A DNA stretch of 64,000 nt from Pararhizobium sp. YC-54 (lineage in GTDB: Bacteria; Pseudomonadota; Alphaproteobacteria; Rhizobiales; Rhizobiaceae). Position 1 is the first letter of the stretch; the number at the start of each line of letters is the position of its first letter. Shown here piece by piece: positions 27,576 to 36,667 of the stretch. The notes under the pieces are model-generated. The model worked only from the letters and a program-made list of their open reading frames with translations. It made no database searches and was not told where the DNA came from. The position numbers and the translations under genes were made by a program. Where the stretch lies: assembly GCF_025847205.1 (NCBI RefSeq), contig NZ_JAOYTH010000009.1:62001-126000 (forward strand). Direction: 5' to 3'.

Positions 27576-28415
27576 TTATTGTGACAGTGCAGCCAGGCTT
27601 TCGCCCAAGAGGCCCGTCAGATAATCGGCCATGACCCTTTGACCGATTTCATCCGAAACGAGATCGTTGCGGATCTCGATCATTACGTTGAGCAGGCCAT
27701 TCTTCAAGCCGTGCTTGATCAGAGTATGCGTAACGCCGTCGGCCGGTCCATAGGGCTCGTTCCGGCGCACGGCATAACGTGTCGTTTTCCCGGCAGCAGC
27801 CAGCATCGCGTCCGCCAGCCGGCTGTCCTCGTCATGCAGGATACCGATTTCGACGTCGCGTTTCCTGCCGTGATAGATCGGCGTGAATGTGTGCATCGTC
27901 ACCATGGCAGGCAGACGGCCATGGGCCTTTCGCGTGGCGATGAAGCCCGAGAGAGCGTCGGTGAAAGGCACATAGAGCGCCTCGGTCCGGGCCAGCCGTT
28001 CGGCAGCCGAAATGGCTGCATTGCCGGGTATTTCAAAAACTTCGCTGACCGGCGGCATGGCAGCCTCAGCGTCCGGTGGACGGTTGCAATCGTAGACCAG
28101 GCGGGAAAAACGCTGGTAGATCAACGCGGCATCGAGGCTTTTGACCAGCAGTTGCGACACCGCAAGTGCGCCGGGATCCCAGGCGATATGGCTGACCAGC
28201 GCTTCGGGTGAAAGACCGAGAGAACCCATTTTTTCAGGTAGGCGGCGCGAGGCGTGTTCGCAGACCAAGAGCACCGGGCTCGGCGCTTCTGCGTTTTCCA
28301 CTGCTACGGGCGATCCATCCGCCTCGGTCAAAAGTCTCGTCAAATCCGGTCCCCTTCCGGTTGCCTGATCGGCACCACGCAATATCTCCGTCAAGCTGGA
28401 AGCCGCTGAAATCAT
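27576..28415 (-). CDS. N-formylglutamate amidohydrolase-family hydrolase
   Basis: 279 residues of the FGase (DUF/PF05013) family: VLLVCEHASRRLPEKMG near residue 48, HIAWDPGALAVSQLL, YQRFSRLVYDCNRPPD, and MVTMHTFTPIYHGRKRD with zinc-ligand His and Glu. In hut pathways it hydrolyses formylglutamate. Here there is no hut gene beside it; in this position it might release glutamate from a gamma-glutamyl intermediate (inference). Start ATG 28415; the upstream TTG is less likely. No strong ribosome site is seen. Confidence 0.8.
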   Translation of the reverse strand: MISAASSLTEILRGADQATGRGPDLTRLLTEADGSPVAVENAEAPSPVLLVCEHASRRLPEKMGSLGLSPEALVSHIAWDPGALAVSQLLVKSLDAALIYQRFSRLVYDCNRPPDAEAAMPPVSEVFEIPGNAAISAAERLARTEALYVPFTDALSGFIATRKAHGRLPAMVTMHTFTPIYHGRKRDVEIGILHDEDSRLADAMLAAAGKTTRYAVRRNEPYGPADGVTHTLIKHGLKNGLLNVMIEIRNDLVSDEIGQRVMADYLTGLLGESLAALSQ

Positions 28416-28554
28416 ACGTGGAAGCAAGAATCGAACAGCCGGTGATTTTCCTCAACGCACGCTTGGCTGCCGATACTGAAAAGAATTCTTCACGTTTTGA
28501 CCCATGTCAACCGGAATCTGAAACGATCTCTTCAAAAAATCCGTTGACTCGAAT

Positions 28555-28581
28555 TGTGACAGCGATGTTTACTCTGTCACA
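28555..28581. promoter_or_regulatory. Palindromic operator in front of the RpiR-type regulator
   Basis: TGTGACAG - 11 nt - CTGTCACA, perfect 8-bp arms, 33-59 nt upstream of the regulator's start. A TTGACT (28544-28549) just before it could be a -35 box. Probable autoregulatory site; could also serve the divergent hydrolase gene. Confidence 0.6.
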
Positions 28582-28613
28582 AAGCTGGCAGAGACCGGCG
28601 CAGGGGATGAATT

Positions 28614-29492
28614 TTGACCAATACCGTAGGCACCATGACGGTGTCGGATGTGATCAACGCCCATTTTGCCGTGCTCACTCGCGCGGAAAAACAGTTGGCA
28701 GCGACGCTTCTCGACAACTATCCGGTTTCCGGACTCGGCAGCATCACGACTGTGGCCGAGAATGCCGGCGTGTCGACGCCGACGGTCGCCCGCATGGTGC
28801 AGAAGATCGGATTTCGCGGGTTTCCCGACTTTCAGTCGCGGCTTCATCAGGAGCTCGAAGCGACCATTTCCAACCCGATCAGCAAACATGACCGCTGGGC
28901 GGCCAATGCGCCGGGCACGCATATCCTCAATCGTTTCGCCGATGCGACGATGAACAATATGCGCGAGACGCTGGCGCAGCTGGAGACCGCCGAATTCGAC
29001 GGCGCGGCAGCGATGATCGCCGACCGCAAGCGCAATATCTACCTCGTCGGCGGACGCATCACCCGGGCGCTTGCCGACTATTTCTTCACCCATCTTCAGG
29101 TCGTTCGCTCCGGCGTCACCCAGATCGCCTCCAATTCCAGTTCATGGCCGCATTACGTGCTCGACATGAAAAAGGGCGACGTCCTGATCATGTTCGACAT
29201 CCGCCGCTACGAGCAGGAAATGGAAACGCTGTCGCGCATCGCCCGCGAGCGTGGTGTCGAAATCATCCTGTTCACCGACCAGTGGAGTTCCCCCATCGCC
29301 AAATCGGCGCGGCGCGTCTTCCGCATCCAGATCGAAGCGCCGTCCGCCTGGGATAGCTCGGTCGTCATCCTGTTTGCCGTCGAAGCGCTGATCGAGGCCG
29401 TGCAGAGTTCCATCTGGAACGAGACGCACGACCGTATGAAAACGCTCGAAGGCCTGTTCGATTCAACAAGGCTTTTTCGAAAGCCGCTTTAG
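28614..29492 (+). CDS. MurR/RpiR-family transcriptional regulator
   Basis: 292 residues: N-terminal HTH_6 (residues 8-85; LTRAEKQLAATLLDNYP and the recognition part GVSTPTVARMVQKIGF) and a C-terminal SIS sugar-isomerase-like domain (NIYLVGGRITRALADYFFTH onward). The family senses phosphosugars or related small molecules. Start is TTG at 28614, 6 nt after AGGGGA; the next ATG is 7 codons in. It is divergent from the FGase-like gene and directly upstream of an ABC importer, so it may control both. Confidence 0.85.
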   Translation: MTNTVGTMTVSDVINAHFAVLTRAEKQLAATLLDNYPVSGLGSITTVAENAGVSTPTVARMVQKIGFRGFPDFQSRLHQELEATISNPISKHDRWAANAPGTHILNRFADATMNNMRETLAQLETAEFDGAAAMIADRKRNIYLVGGRITRALADYFFTHLQVVRSGVTQIASNSSSWPHYVLDMKKGDVLIMFDIRRYEQEMETLSRIARERGVEIILFTDQWSSPIAKSARRVFRIQIEAPSAWDSSVVILFAVEALIEAVQSSIWNETHDRMKTLEGLFDSTRLFRKPL

Positions 29493-29732
29493 GAGGAGCA
29501 AGTGGTACGGCACGTGGCGCCGGGCAACCGGTACGGGAGACGCTACGATCCGCAAATCAGCATAAAACAAGTGGCGCCGGCACCCGGGCGGATGTAAATT
29601 TTCAAAATAAAATGAAGGTGTTCCGGCTGCGAACGTCTGGTCGCAAAGGGGACAATACCTGTCACATAAGCTTCATCGGACCCCAGTATCAGCTTCCTCG
29701 AAGTTGACTGACTAACCACAAGGAGAAGACCA
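29493..29732 (+). other. Promoter/leader region of the ABC importer
   Basis: 240 bases without a gene. The AT-rich block at 29595-29625 is a probable promoter zone. No clear palindrome matching the upstream TGTGACAG operator is present. Confidence 0.35.
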
Positions 29733-30836
29733 GTGATTTCACATATGCGCCGCCTGCTTTCGCTTTCGACCGCCATGGTCATGGCATCGACCGCTATTGC
29801 CGCTGCTGAACCGAGCGCCGAGCTGATCGCCGCTGCCAAGGCAGAAGGCACGCTGACAACCATCGCCCTGCCCCACGACTGGTGCGGCTACGGCGGCGTC
29901 ATCGAAGGCTTCAAGGCCAAGTATGGCCTGACCGTCAACGAACTCAACCCGGACGCCGGTTCGGGCGATGAAATCGAAGCCATCAAGGCCAACAAGGACA
30001 ACAAGGGCGACCAGGCTCCCGACGTGATCGACGTCGGCCTCTCCTTTGGCCCGTCCGCCAAGACCGAAGGCCTGATCCAGCCGTACAAGGTTGAAACCTG
30101 GGATTCGATCCCGGACACCGCCAAGGACGCTGACGGCTACTGGTACGGCGATTACTACGGCGTCATGGCCTTCGAAGTGAACAAGGACCTGGTCAAGGAA
30201 AGCCCGAAGGACTGGGCCGACCTGCAGAAGCCGGAATTCGCCAACATGGTGGCTCTCGCCGGTGACCCGCGCACCGCAAACCAGGCCATCTCCGGTGTTT
30301 TCGCCGCTGGCCTTTCGGCTGCGGCCGGTGACGTTGCCAAGTCCGGCGAAGCAGGCCTTGCCTTCTTCAAGGAACTGAATGCCAAGGGCAACTTCGTTCC
30401 GGTCATCGGCAAGTCTGCGCCGCTCGCCCAGGGCACGACCCCGATCATCCTGCGTTGGGACTACAACGCCCTGTCCGACCGTGACACGCTTGCCGGCAAC
30501 CCGCCGGTCGACGTTGTGATCCCGGCTACGGGCGTTGTCGCCGGGGTCTACGTCCAGGCGATTTCGGCCTACGCTCCGCATCCCAATGCTGCAAAGCTGT
30601 GGATGGAATACCTGTATTCCGACGAAGGTCAGCTCGGCTGGCTGAAGGGCTACTGCCACCCGATCCGCTTCAATGATCTTGCCAAGAACAACAAGATCCC
30701 GAAGGAACTGCTCGACAAGCTGCCGCCGGCCGCTGCCTATGAAAAGGCCGTGTTCCCGACGCTCGAACAGCAGGAAGCCTACAAGGAAGTCATCACCAAG
30801 GGCTGGGATACAGTCGTTGGCGCCAACGTACAGTAA
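29733..30836 (+). CDS. ABC transporter periplasmic substrate-binding protein (SBP_bac_6-like)
   Basis: 367 residues. A signal peptide ends near AIAAA (about residue 25). The mature part begins TLTTIALPHDWCGYGGVIE and follows the iron/thiamine/phosphonate cluster of binding proteins (AfuA/PhnS/PotD-like). Very Lys/Asp-rich surface. The GTG start at 29733 has a near-perfect AAGGAG 7 nt upstream, consistent with high expression. Two permeases and an ATPase follow. The ligand is unknown. Confidence 0.86.
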   Translation: MISHMRRLLSLSTAMVMASTAIAAAEPSAELIAAAKAEGTLTTIALPHDWCGYGGVIEGFKAKYGLTVNELNPDAGSGDEIEAIKANKDNKGDQAPDVIDVGLSFGPSAKTEGLIQPYKVETWDSIPDTAKDADGYWYGDYYGVMAFEVNKDLVKESPKDWADLQKPEFANMVALAGDPRTANQAISGVFAAGLSAAAGDVAKSGEAGLAFFKELNAKGNFVPVIGKSAPLAQGTTPIILRWDYNALSDRDTLAGNPPVDVVIPATGVVAGVYVQAISAYAPHPNAAKLWMEYLYSDEGQLGWLKGYCHPIRFNDLAKNNKIPKELLDKLPPAAAYEKAVFPTLEQQEAYKEVITKGWDTVVGANVQ

Positions 30837-30848
30837 GACTGTCGCAAC

Positions 30849-30886
30849 AAGGCCTTCCCGCCACCGTGCGGGAAGGCCATTTTTCA
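30849..30886 (+). terminator. Attenuating hairpin after the binding-protein gene
   Basis: GGCCTTCCCGC / GCGGGAAGGCC, 11-bp stem and 6-nt loop, followed by ATTTTTC. It probably gives partial termination or 3' stabilisation, so the binding protein is made in excess over the permeases. Confidence 0.85.
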
Positions 30887-30908
30887 ATTCTTGACAGACG
30901 GTTTCCGG

Positions 30909-31781
30909 ATGAGCGCCAACAGGGCCATTGATTTGAAGAAGACGGCCATCGATTGGCTGGGCATTACGCCGTTCCTGCTGTTTGCCGTGATGTTCCTGAT
31001 TGCCCCGACGCTCTATCTCGTCACCGGCGCCTTTCTCAACCCGGCCGGCGAATTCACGTTCGAGAACATTGGCGGCCTGTTCACCGACAAGATTCTCGCC
31101 TCCTACTGGATTTCCATCAAGGTCAGCCTGGCATCATCGATCGGCGGCGCCCTGATCGGCTTCTTCCTCGCCTGGGCCGTGGTGCTCGGCGGCCTGCCCT
31201 CGTGGATCCGGTCTTCGCTTCTGACTTTCTCCGGCGTTGCATCCAATTTTGCCGGCGTGCCGCTTGCCTTCGCCTTTCTGGCGACGCTCGGCCGTACCGG
31301 CCTCGTCACCATGATCCTGCGCGACTGGTTCGGCATCAATCTTTATGCCACCGGCTTCAATCTCCTGAGCTTCGTCGGCCTGACGCTGACCTATATGTAC
31401 TTCCAGATTCCGCTGATGGTGCTGATCATCACCCCGGCCCTCGACGGTCTGAAGAAGGAATGGCGCGAAGCTGCCGAAATCCTTGGCGCGACAAACAGGC
31501 AGTACTGGACCAAGGTGGCCCTGCCGATCCTGTTCCCGAGCATTCTGGGCACGACGCTGCTTCTGTTCGCCAACGCGTTTGGCGCCATCGCGACCGCCTA
31601 TTCATTGACCGGCTCAACCTTCAACATCGTGCCGATCCAGCTCTATGCGCAGATCCGCGGCGACGTTCTGCACAATCCCAATCTCGGTTACGCCCTGGCG
31701 CTCGGCATGATCGTCATTACCGGGATTTCCAACCTCATCTACATCTGGCTCCGCATGCGCGCCGAACGGTGGCAGAAATGA
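30909..31781 (+). CDS. ABC transporter permease (first)
   Basis: 290 residues, six predicted helices, with a binding-protein-dependent-transport EAA loop (EAAEILGATNRQYWTKVALP) at about residues 185-205 that contacts the ATPase. Inner-membrane half of the importer. Start taken as ATG 30909; a TTG 6 codons earlier is in frame. Its stop overlaps the next gene's start (ATGA). Confidence 0.85.
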   Translation: MSANRAIDLKKTAIDWLGITPFLLFAVMFLIAPTLYLVTGAFLNPAGEFTFENIGGLFTDKILASYWISIKVSLASSIGGALIGFFLAWAVVLGGLPSWIRSSLLTFSGVASNFAGVPLAFAFLATLGRTGLVTMILRDWFGINLYATGFNLLSFVGLTLTYMYFQIPLMVLIITPALDGLKKEWREAAEILGATNRQYWTKVALPILFPSILGTTLLLFANAFGAIATAYSLTGSTFNIVPIQLYAQIRGDVLHNPNLGYALALGMIVITGISNLIYIWLRMRAERWQK

Positions 31782-32566
31782 AGACACAAAAAATCGGCGC
31801 CTGGATCGCGGTTCTGTTCGGTGCGTCCTATTTCATCGTTCCGCTGATCGCGACGTTCGAGTTCTCGCTGCGCATGCGCCGTGGCGAGTATTCCTTCGAT
31901 GCTTATCGCTCGGTGTTCTCCGACGTCCAGTTCCGCGAATCCTTCAGCTATTCGATCGTGATGGCGATCCTGACAATCGTCTTCGGGGTGCTTCTGGTCG
32001 TACCGACGGCCTACTGGGTTCGCCTGCGCCTGCCGCAGATGCGGCCGGTGGTCGAGTTCATCACGCTGATGCCGCTGGTCATCCCGGCCATCGTCATCGT
32101 GTTCGGTTATCTGCGTCTCTACAACTCGTCTTCGTACATTCCCTTCACCGGCTCGGCACGCGGCACAGACCTGCTCCTGATGTTCTCCTTCATGACGCTG
32201 TCGCTGCCCTATATGTACCGCTCGGTCGATACCGCCATGCGCACCATCGACGTCGGCACATTGACGGAAGCCGCACAAAGCCTCGGCGCGTCCTGGCCGA
32301 CCATCATGTTCAAATGCATTTTTCCCAATGTCATGAGCGGCGTGCTCTCCGGCGCCTTCATCACCTTTGCCATCGTCATCGGCGAGTTCACCATGCCGTC
32401 ACTGCTCAACCGCCCGGCCTTCGGTCCCTACCTGCAGCTGATCGGCGCCAACCGCGCCTATGAGCCGCCGGCGCTCGCGGTCATCGCGTTTGCCATCACC
32501 TGGGGATGCATGGTGCTTCTGCAGCTCGTCTCCCGTTTCAGCAAATCGGCTCCTTCCAAGCCCTGA
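31778..32566 (+). CDS. ABC transporter permease (second)
   Basis: 262 residues with six predicted helices and an EAA loop near EAAQSLGASWPTIMFKCIFP. Starts on the ATGA overlap with the first permease, implying translational coupling. Together they form the heterodimeric channel of the 29733-33645 importer. A much longer reading of this frame upstream is only the shadow of the first permease. Confidence 0.86.
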   Translation: MKTQKIGAWIAVLFGASYFIVPLIATFEFSLRMRRGEYSFDAYRSVFSDVQFRESFSYSIVMAILTIVFGVLLVVPTAYWVRLRLPQMRPVVEFITLMPLVIPAIVIVFGYLRLYNSSSYIPFTGSARGTDLLLMFSFMTLSLPYMYRSVDTAMRTIDVGTLTEAAQSLGASWPTIMFKCIFPNVMSGVLSGAFITFAIVIGEFTMPSLLNRPAFGPYLQLIGANRAYEPPALAVIAFAITWGCMVLLQLVSRFSKSAPSKP

Positions 32567-32580
32567 GGTATTGATCGTCC

Positions 32581-33645
32581 ATGTCCTTTCTCGAACTCGC
32601 CGGCATTCAGAAGAGCTTTGGCCCCGTCCAGGTGGTCAAGGATTTCGACATGACCATCGAAAAGGGAGAATTCGTCTCCTTTCTCGGACCGTCTGGCTGC
32701 GGCAAGACGACAATTCTCAGAATGATCGCCGGCTTCGAAACGCCGTCGGCCGGAACGGTCATCATCAATGGCCGCAACCAGAATGAACTGAAACCGAACC
32801 AGCGCAATATCGGCATGGTCTTCCAGGCCTATGCGCTGTTTCCGAACATGACGGTGCACGACAACGTCGCTTTCGGCCTGAAGATCGCCGGCATGGAAAA
32901 GTCGGCGGTCGATGCCCGTGTCAAGGAAATGCTCGGCCTCATCCATCTCGGCCACCTCGCCGACCGCTTCCCCTATCAGATGTCCGGCGGCCAGCAACAG
33001 CGCGTGGCGCTCGCCCGCGCCCTTGCTCCGAAGCCGCAGGTCCTGCTGCTCGACGAGCCGCTGTCGGCCCTCGACGCCAAGATCCGCGTGTCGCTGCGCG
33101 AGGAAATCCGGGCGATCCAGCAGCAACTCGGCATCACCACCGTTTTCGTTACCCATGACCAGGAAGAAGCCCTGTCGATCTCGGACCGCATCGTCGTCAT
33201 GAACGGTGGACGCGCCGACCAGATCGGCACGCCGTTCGACATCTACAACAAGCCGGCCACCCGCTTCGTCGCTTCCTTTGTCGGCACGCTGAACATGATC
33301 GAAGCCAGGGTTGCCGATCCCGCGACCAACAGGATCACGATTGGCGATCAGGGCATCACGCTGCGCGAACCGCTCGGTTCCACGCTCAAGGCCGGCGACA
33401 AGCTGTCGCTTGCCTTGCGGCCGGAGGCGGGCTCGATCGCCGAAGGCGCCAAGGGCGACACGGCGCTGACCGGCACAGTCGTTTCCAGCAACTTCCTCGG
33501 CTCGGTCATCCGCACCCGCATGAAGGTCGGCGATGCCGTCATCTCCTTCGACATGTTCAACGCGCCGGGTCTGACGCCGCCGGCCGTCGGCGAGGTCGCG
33601 ACACTGCGCTTTACCGCCAGCGACCTGCTGATCATCCGCGAATAA
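32581..33645 (+). CDS. ABC transporter ATP-binding protein (PotA/FbpC type)
   Basis: 354 residues. Walker A GPSGCGKTT (about residue 38), Q-loop VFQAYALFPNMTV, signature MSGGQQQRVALARALA, Walker B VLLLDEPLSALD and switch His in VTHDQEEAL. A C-terminal TOBE regulatory domain occupies about residues 260-354. Drives the importer encoded upstream; 14 nt follow the second permease. Confidence 0.92.
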   Translation: MSFLELAGIQKSFGPVQVVKDFDMTIEKGEFVSFLGPSGCGKTTILRMIAGFETPSAGTVIINGRNQNELKPNQRNIGMVFQAYALFPNMTVHDNVAFGLKIAGMEKSAVDARVKEMLGLIHLGHLADRFPYQMSGGQQQRVALARALAPKPQVLLLDEPLSALDAKIRVSLREEIRAIQQQLGITTVFVTHDQEEALSISDRIVVMNGGRADQIGTPFDIYNKPATRFVASFVGTLNMIEARVADPATNRITIGDQGITLREPLGSTLKAGDKLSLALRPEAGSIAEGAKGDTALTGTVVSSNFLGSVIRTRMKVGDAVISFDMFNAPGLTPPAVGEVATLRFTASDLLIIRE

Positions 33646-33671
33646 CCACGGGGATCCGGAACAATGTGTTT

Positions 33672-33708
33672 CAGGCGACGGATTTTTAAGAAATCTGTCG
33701 CCTTTTTC
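33672..33708 (+). terminator. Rho-independent terminator of the ABC operon
   Basis: GGCGACGGATTT / AAATCTGTCGCC (one G-U) with a 5-nt loop and a TTTTT tail. Confidence 0.85.
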
Positions 33709-33774
33709 GTTGTAGGCGTCGCTCACCGCATTTGACGGCCGCCTGCCATTGTCTATAGTCGGCACTGCACGTTC

Positions 33775-33930
33775 TCAGGGCGGGGTGAAACTCCCCACCG
33801 GCGGTAACGGGAAGCAATTCCCGGAGCCCGCGAGCGCTTCATATCCCTATGTCCGCATGGAGATATGAAGGTCAGCAGATCCGGTTGAATTCCGGAGCCG
33901 ACGGTTAAAGTCCGGATGAAAGAGAGCAAG
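33775..33930 (+). promoter_or_regulatory. FMN riboswitch (RFN element)
   Basis: All conserved RFN blocks are present in order: AGGGCGGGGTGAAACTCCCC, ACCGGCGGTAA, GAGCCCGCGAGCG, a variable hairpin (TTCATATC/GATATGAA), GGTCAGCAGATCCGGTT and GGAGCCGACGGTTAAAGTCC then GGATGAAAGAG. It lies about 70-90 nt upstream of ribH, so flavin controls lumazine synthase expression. Confidence 0.96.
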
Positions 33931-33993
33931 CAGATCAGGAGACCTCCATCCAGGGGTCGCCGCGCCTGCGTGTTCGCCCAAGGGGATCATTGA

Positions 33994-34497
<504 letters not shown>

Positions 34498-34504
34498 TCC
34501 AACG

Positions 34505-34541
34505 GAGGCACGGCATCCTCGTAAGGAGCCGTGCCTCTCTA
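34505..34541. terminator. Terminator between convergent ribH and LuxR-type gene
   Basis: GAGGCACGGC / GCCGTGCCTC, 10-bp perfect stem with 13-nt loop, followed by a short T/C-rich stretch. Confidence 0.6.
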
Positions 34542-35342
34542 TTGTCCGAGATTTTTCAGGTAGATCGACAAGAGCTGCGTCTGCGAGGAGATGCCGAGCT
34601 TGCGGTAGACGTTGCGGCGATGGACCTTCACCGTTCCGGTGGAAATGCCCAGCCTCAGTCCGATCGATTCGGATGAATGGCCCTGCAGCACCAGTTCGAC
34701 GATCGAGGCCTCCCGTTCCGTCAGATTGAGATTGCGCCACACCCGATCGGCGGCCGGATGGGCAGACTTGCGCCCGCCCCTTTCCCTTTTGGCCAAAGCC
34801 GCATCGAAGCGCCGGCCAAGATCAGGCCAGGCATGGCGAACCAGACCGGCCACCACCGGTTCGGCCTTTTTCAACAGCGAAAATTCGGCTGCCGGAAACC
34901 CGCCTGACCGCTCCCGCCGCATCAGCGACAGGACGACAGTGATGCCCTCCTCCAGTGCGATGAAGAACCCGATCTCTTCCGCCAGTCCCGTCTGGGTATA
35001 GTAGCTGCGGAAATATTCGCTGGAAAAGAAACGGTCCGGAGCCAGTTCGCGCATCCGCCAGACACCGGGTCTGGGCTCACACGCCGCAAGATAGAACGGA
35101 TCGAGCAGGAACGGTCCGGCCTGATACAGGCTGACGAAGATCACATGCTCATCCGGCGTGAAGGTGCTGTAGAGATCGATCGGCCGCTCCTTTTCGCGAT
35201 AGGCGAAAATGACGGCATAATCGAAGCTGACCAGAGAGTGCATCAACGCACAGAAACGGCTGCCCGCCTCGCCGTCACTGATGGACGCGCCGCCAATCAT
35301 CGACCCGAGTGTCCTGAACAGTGCCTCCAGATCAATGCTCAT
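34539..35342 (-). CDS. LuxR-type (GerE HTH) transcriptional regulator
   Basis: 267 residues. The C-terminal 65 residues form a GerE helix-turn-helix (LTEREASIVELVLQGHSSES then GTVKVHRRNVYRKLGIS). The N-terminal 190 residues match no autoinducer-binding domain that I recognise and may be a GAF-like or family-specific sensor. Start ATG 35342 is preferred over a TTG/longer reading. Divergent from a polyamine-type ABC importer, across GGTATATACC-like sites it probably binds. Confidence 0.85.
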   Translation of the reverse strand: MSIDLEALFRTLGSMIGGASISDGEAGSRFCALMHSLVSFDYAVIFAYREKERPIDLYSTFTPDEHVIFVSLYQAGPFLLDPFYLAACEPRPGVWRMRELAPDRFFSSEYFRSYYTQTGLAEEIGFFIALEEGITVVLSLMRRERSGGFPAAEFSLLKKAEPVVAGLVRHAWPDLGRRFDAALAKRERGGRKSAHPAADRVWRNLNLTEREASIVELVLQGHSSESIGLRLGISTGTVKVHRRNVYRKLGISSQTQLLSIYLKNLGQ

Positions 35343-35384
35343 ATGTCCCGTCCAGCCTGCAAAAAAGAACGGCAATCGCCTTCA

Positions 35385-35442
35385 GGGTATACACCTTCCA
35401 TACCGGTGAATAACTTGAAATACCTCTTTCGGGGTATATACC
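35385..35442. promoter_or_regulatory. Two candidate operator half-sites in the divergent promoter
   Basis: GGGTATACACC at 35385-35395 and GGGGTATATACC at 35431-35442 (GGTATATACC is a perfect 10-bp palindrome), about 46 nt apart, between the regulator and the importer genes. Similar sequences, so probably bound by one dimeric regulator such as the LuxR-type protein. Confidence 0.5.
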
Positions 35443-35542
35443 GCCCATGGCCGTTTTGAATAGGCTATTGGCCAGACGGTGAGAAACGGGGCGGCCGCAA
35501 GAAAGCCCGGTATTCTGAAAAACAACCGCGGGGAATTTTTAA

Positions 35543-36625
35543 GTGACATCCGTTTCAGCGAACGACATCGAGTTCCGTTCGGTTACCAAGCTCTATGGCA
35601 GCGTGACCGCCGTTTCTGACATAAACCTTGCGGTGCCGAAGGGCGCCTTCGTGGCGCTGCTTGGGCCGTCCGGCTGCGGCAAGACCACATGCCTCAGAAT
35701 GATCGGCGGGTTCGAACAGCCGAGCGATGGCACGATCCTGATCGACGGCCGCGAGATGAACGGCGTCCCGCCCTATCGGCGCCCCGTCAACATGGTCTTC
35801 CAGCACTATGCGCTCTTCCCGCATTTCGATGTCGAGCAGAACGTCGCCTATGGCCTGAAGCAGGCCAGGCCGAAGCTGGCCGCCGCCGAAATTTCCGCCC
35901 GGGCGCGAGAAGCCCTCGAGATGGTCCGCCTTGGCGGTTTCGAAAAACGCCGCATCCATGAAATGTCCGGCGGCCAGCAGCAGCGCGTGGCGCTGGCCCG
36001 CGCCATCGTCAACAAACCGTCCGTGCTTTTGCTCGACGAACCCCTGGCGGCTCTCGACAAGAAGCTGCGCACCGCCATGCAGATCGAACTGCAGACGCTG
36101 CAGCGCGAACTCGGCATCACCTTCGTGCTCGTCACTCACGATCAGGAAGAGGCGCTGTCGATGAGCGATATGGTCTGCGTGATGAACGCCGGCCGTATCG
36201 TGCAGATGGCCAAGCCCCAGGAAATCTACGACCGGCCCGCCGATCTCTTCGTCGCCGATTTCGTCGGCAAGACCAACAGGATCGCGGCAACCGTCGAAGC
36301 CGGTGGCGCGACCTTGCGGCTGTCGAACGGAACGGCGCTTGCGGCACGGTCCGGCCTGAAACCGGGTGCCGCGACCGTGGCGCTGAGGCCGGAAGCGATC
36401 GAGCTTGTCCGGCAGTCAAACGGCAGCGGCAGCCAGCTCACCGGCACAGTCACCCACCGCATTTTCCTCGGCTCGACCGCCGAATACCAGATCAACGTCG
36501 ACGGCCTTGGCGATTTCCTCGTCACCGCCGACCGGCGCAGCGTGCAGGAAAGCGATCTCGTCGAACCGGGCGAACGGGTCGTGCTCAACTTCGATCCCGG
36601 CAAAGTGCATGTTTTTCCGGCCTGA
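35543..36625 (+). CDS. ABC transporter ATP-binding protein (PotA type)
   Basis: 360 residues. GPSGCGKTT Walker A, FQHYALFPHFDVEQNVAYGL (spermidine/putrescine-type Q-loop), MSGGQQQRVALARAIV, LLLDEPLAALDKKLR and VTHDQEEALSMSD. TOBE domain from about residue 280. GTG start at 35543 after GGGGAA. First gene of a PotABCD-like operon; polyamine or a related cation is the expected substrate class, not proven. Confidence 0.9.
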   Translation: MTSVSANDIEFRSVTKLYGSVTAVSDINLAVPKGAFVALLGPSGCGKTTCLRMIGGFEQPSDGTILIDGREMNGVPPYRRPVNMVFQHYALFPHFDVEQNVAYGLKQARPKLAAAEISARAREALEMVRLGGFEKRRIHEMSGGQQQRVALARAIVNKPSVLLLDEPLAALDKKLRTAMQIELQTLQRELGITFVLVTHDQEEALSMSDMVCVMNAGRIVQMAKPQEIYDRPADLFVADFVGKTNRIAATVEAGGATLRLSNGTALAARSGLKPGAATVALRPEAIELVRQSNGSGSQLTGTVTHRIFLGSTAEYQINVDGLGDFLVTADRRSVQESDLVEPGERVVLNFDPGKVHVFPA

Positions 36626-36667
36626 GGACAAGGCCGTACACGTCAAGACAAAAAAGGGAACAGCGTC

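Noticed and set aside
30953..32566. 537-codon reading of the second permease frame
   Set aside because: The first half is the +1 shadow of the first permease gene. The real start is the ATGA overlap at 31778.
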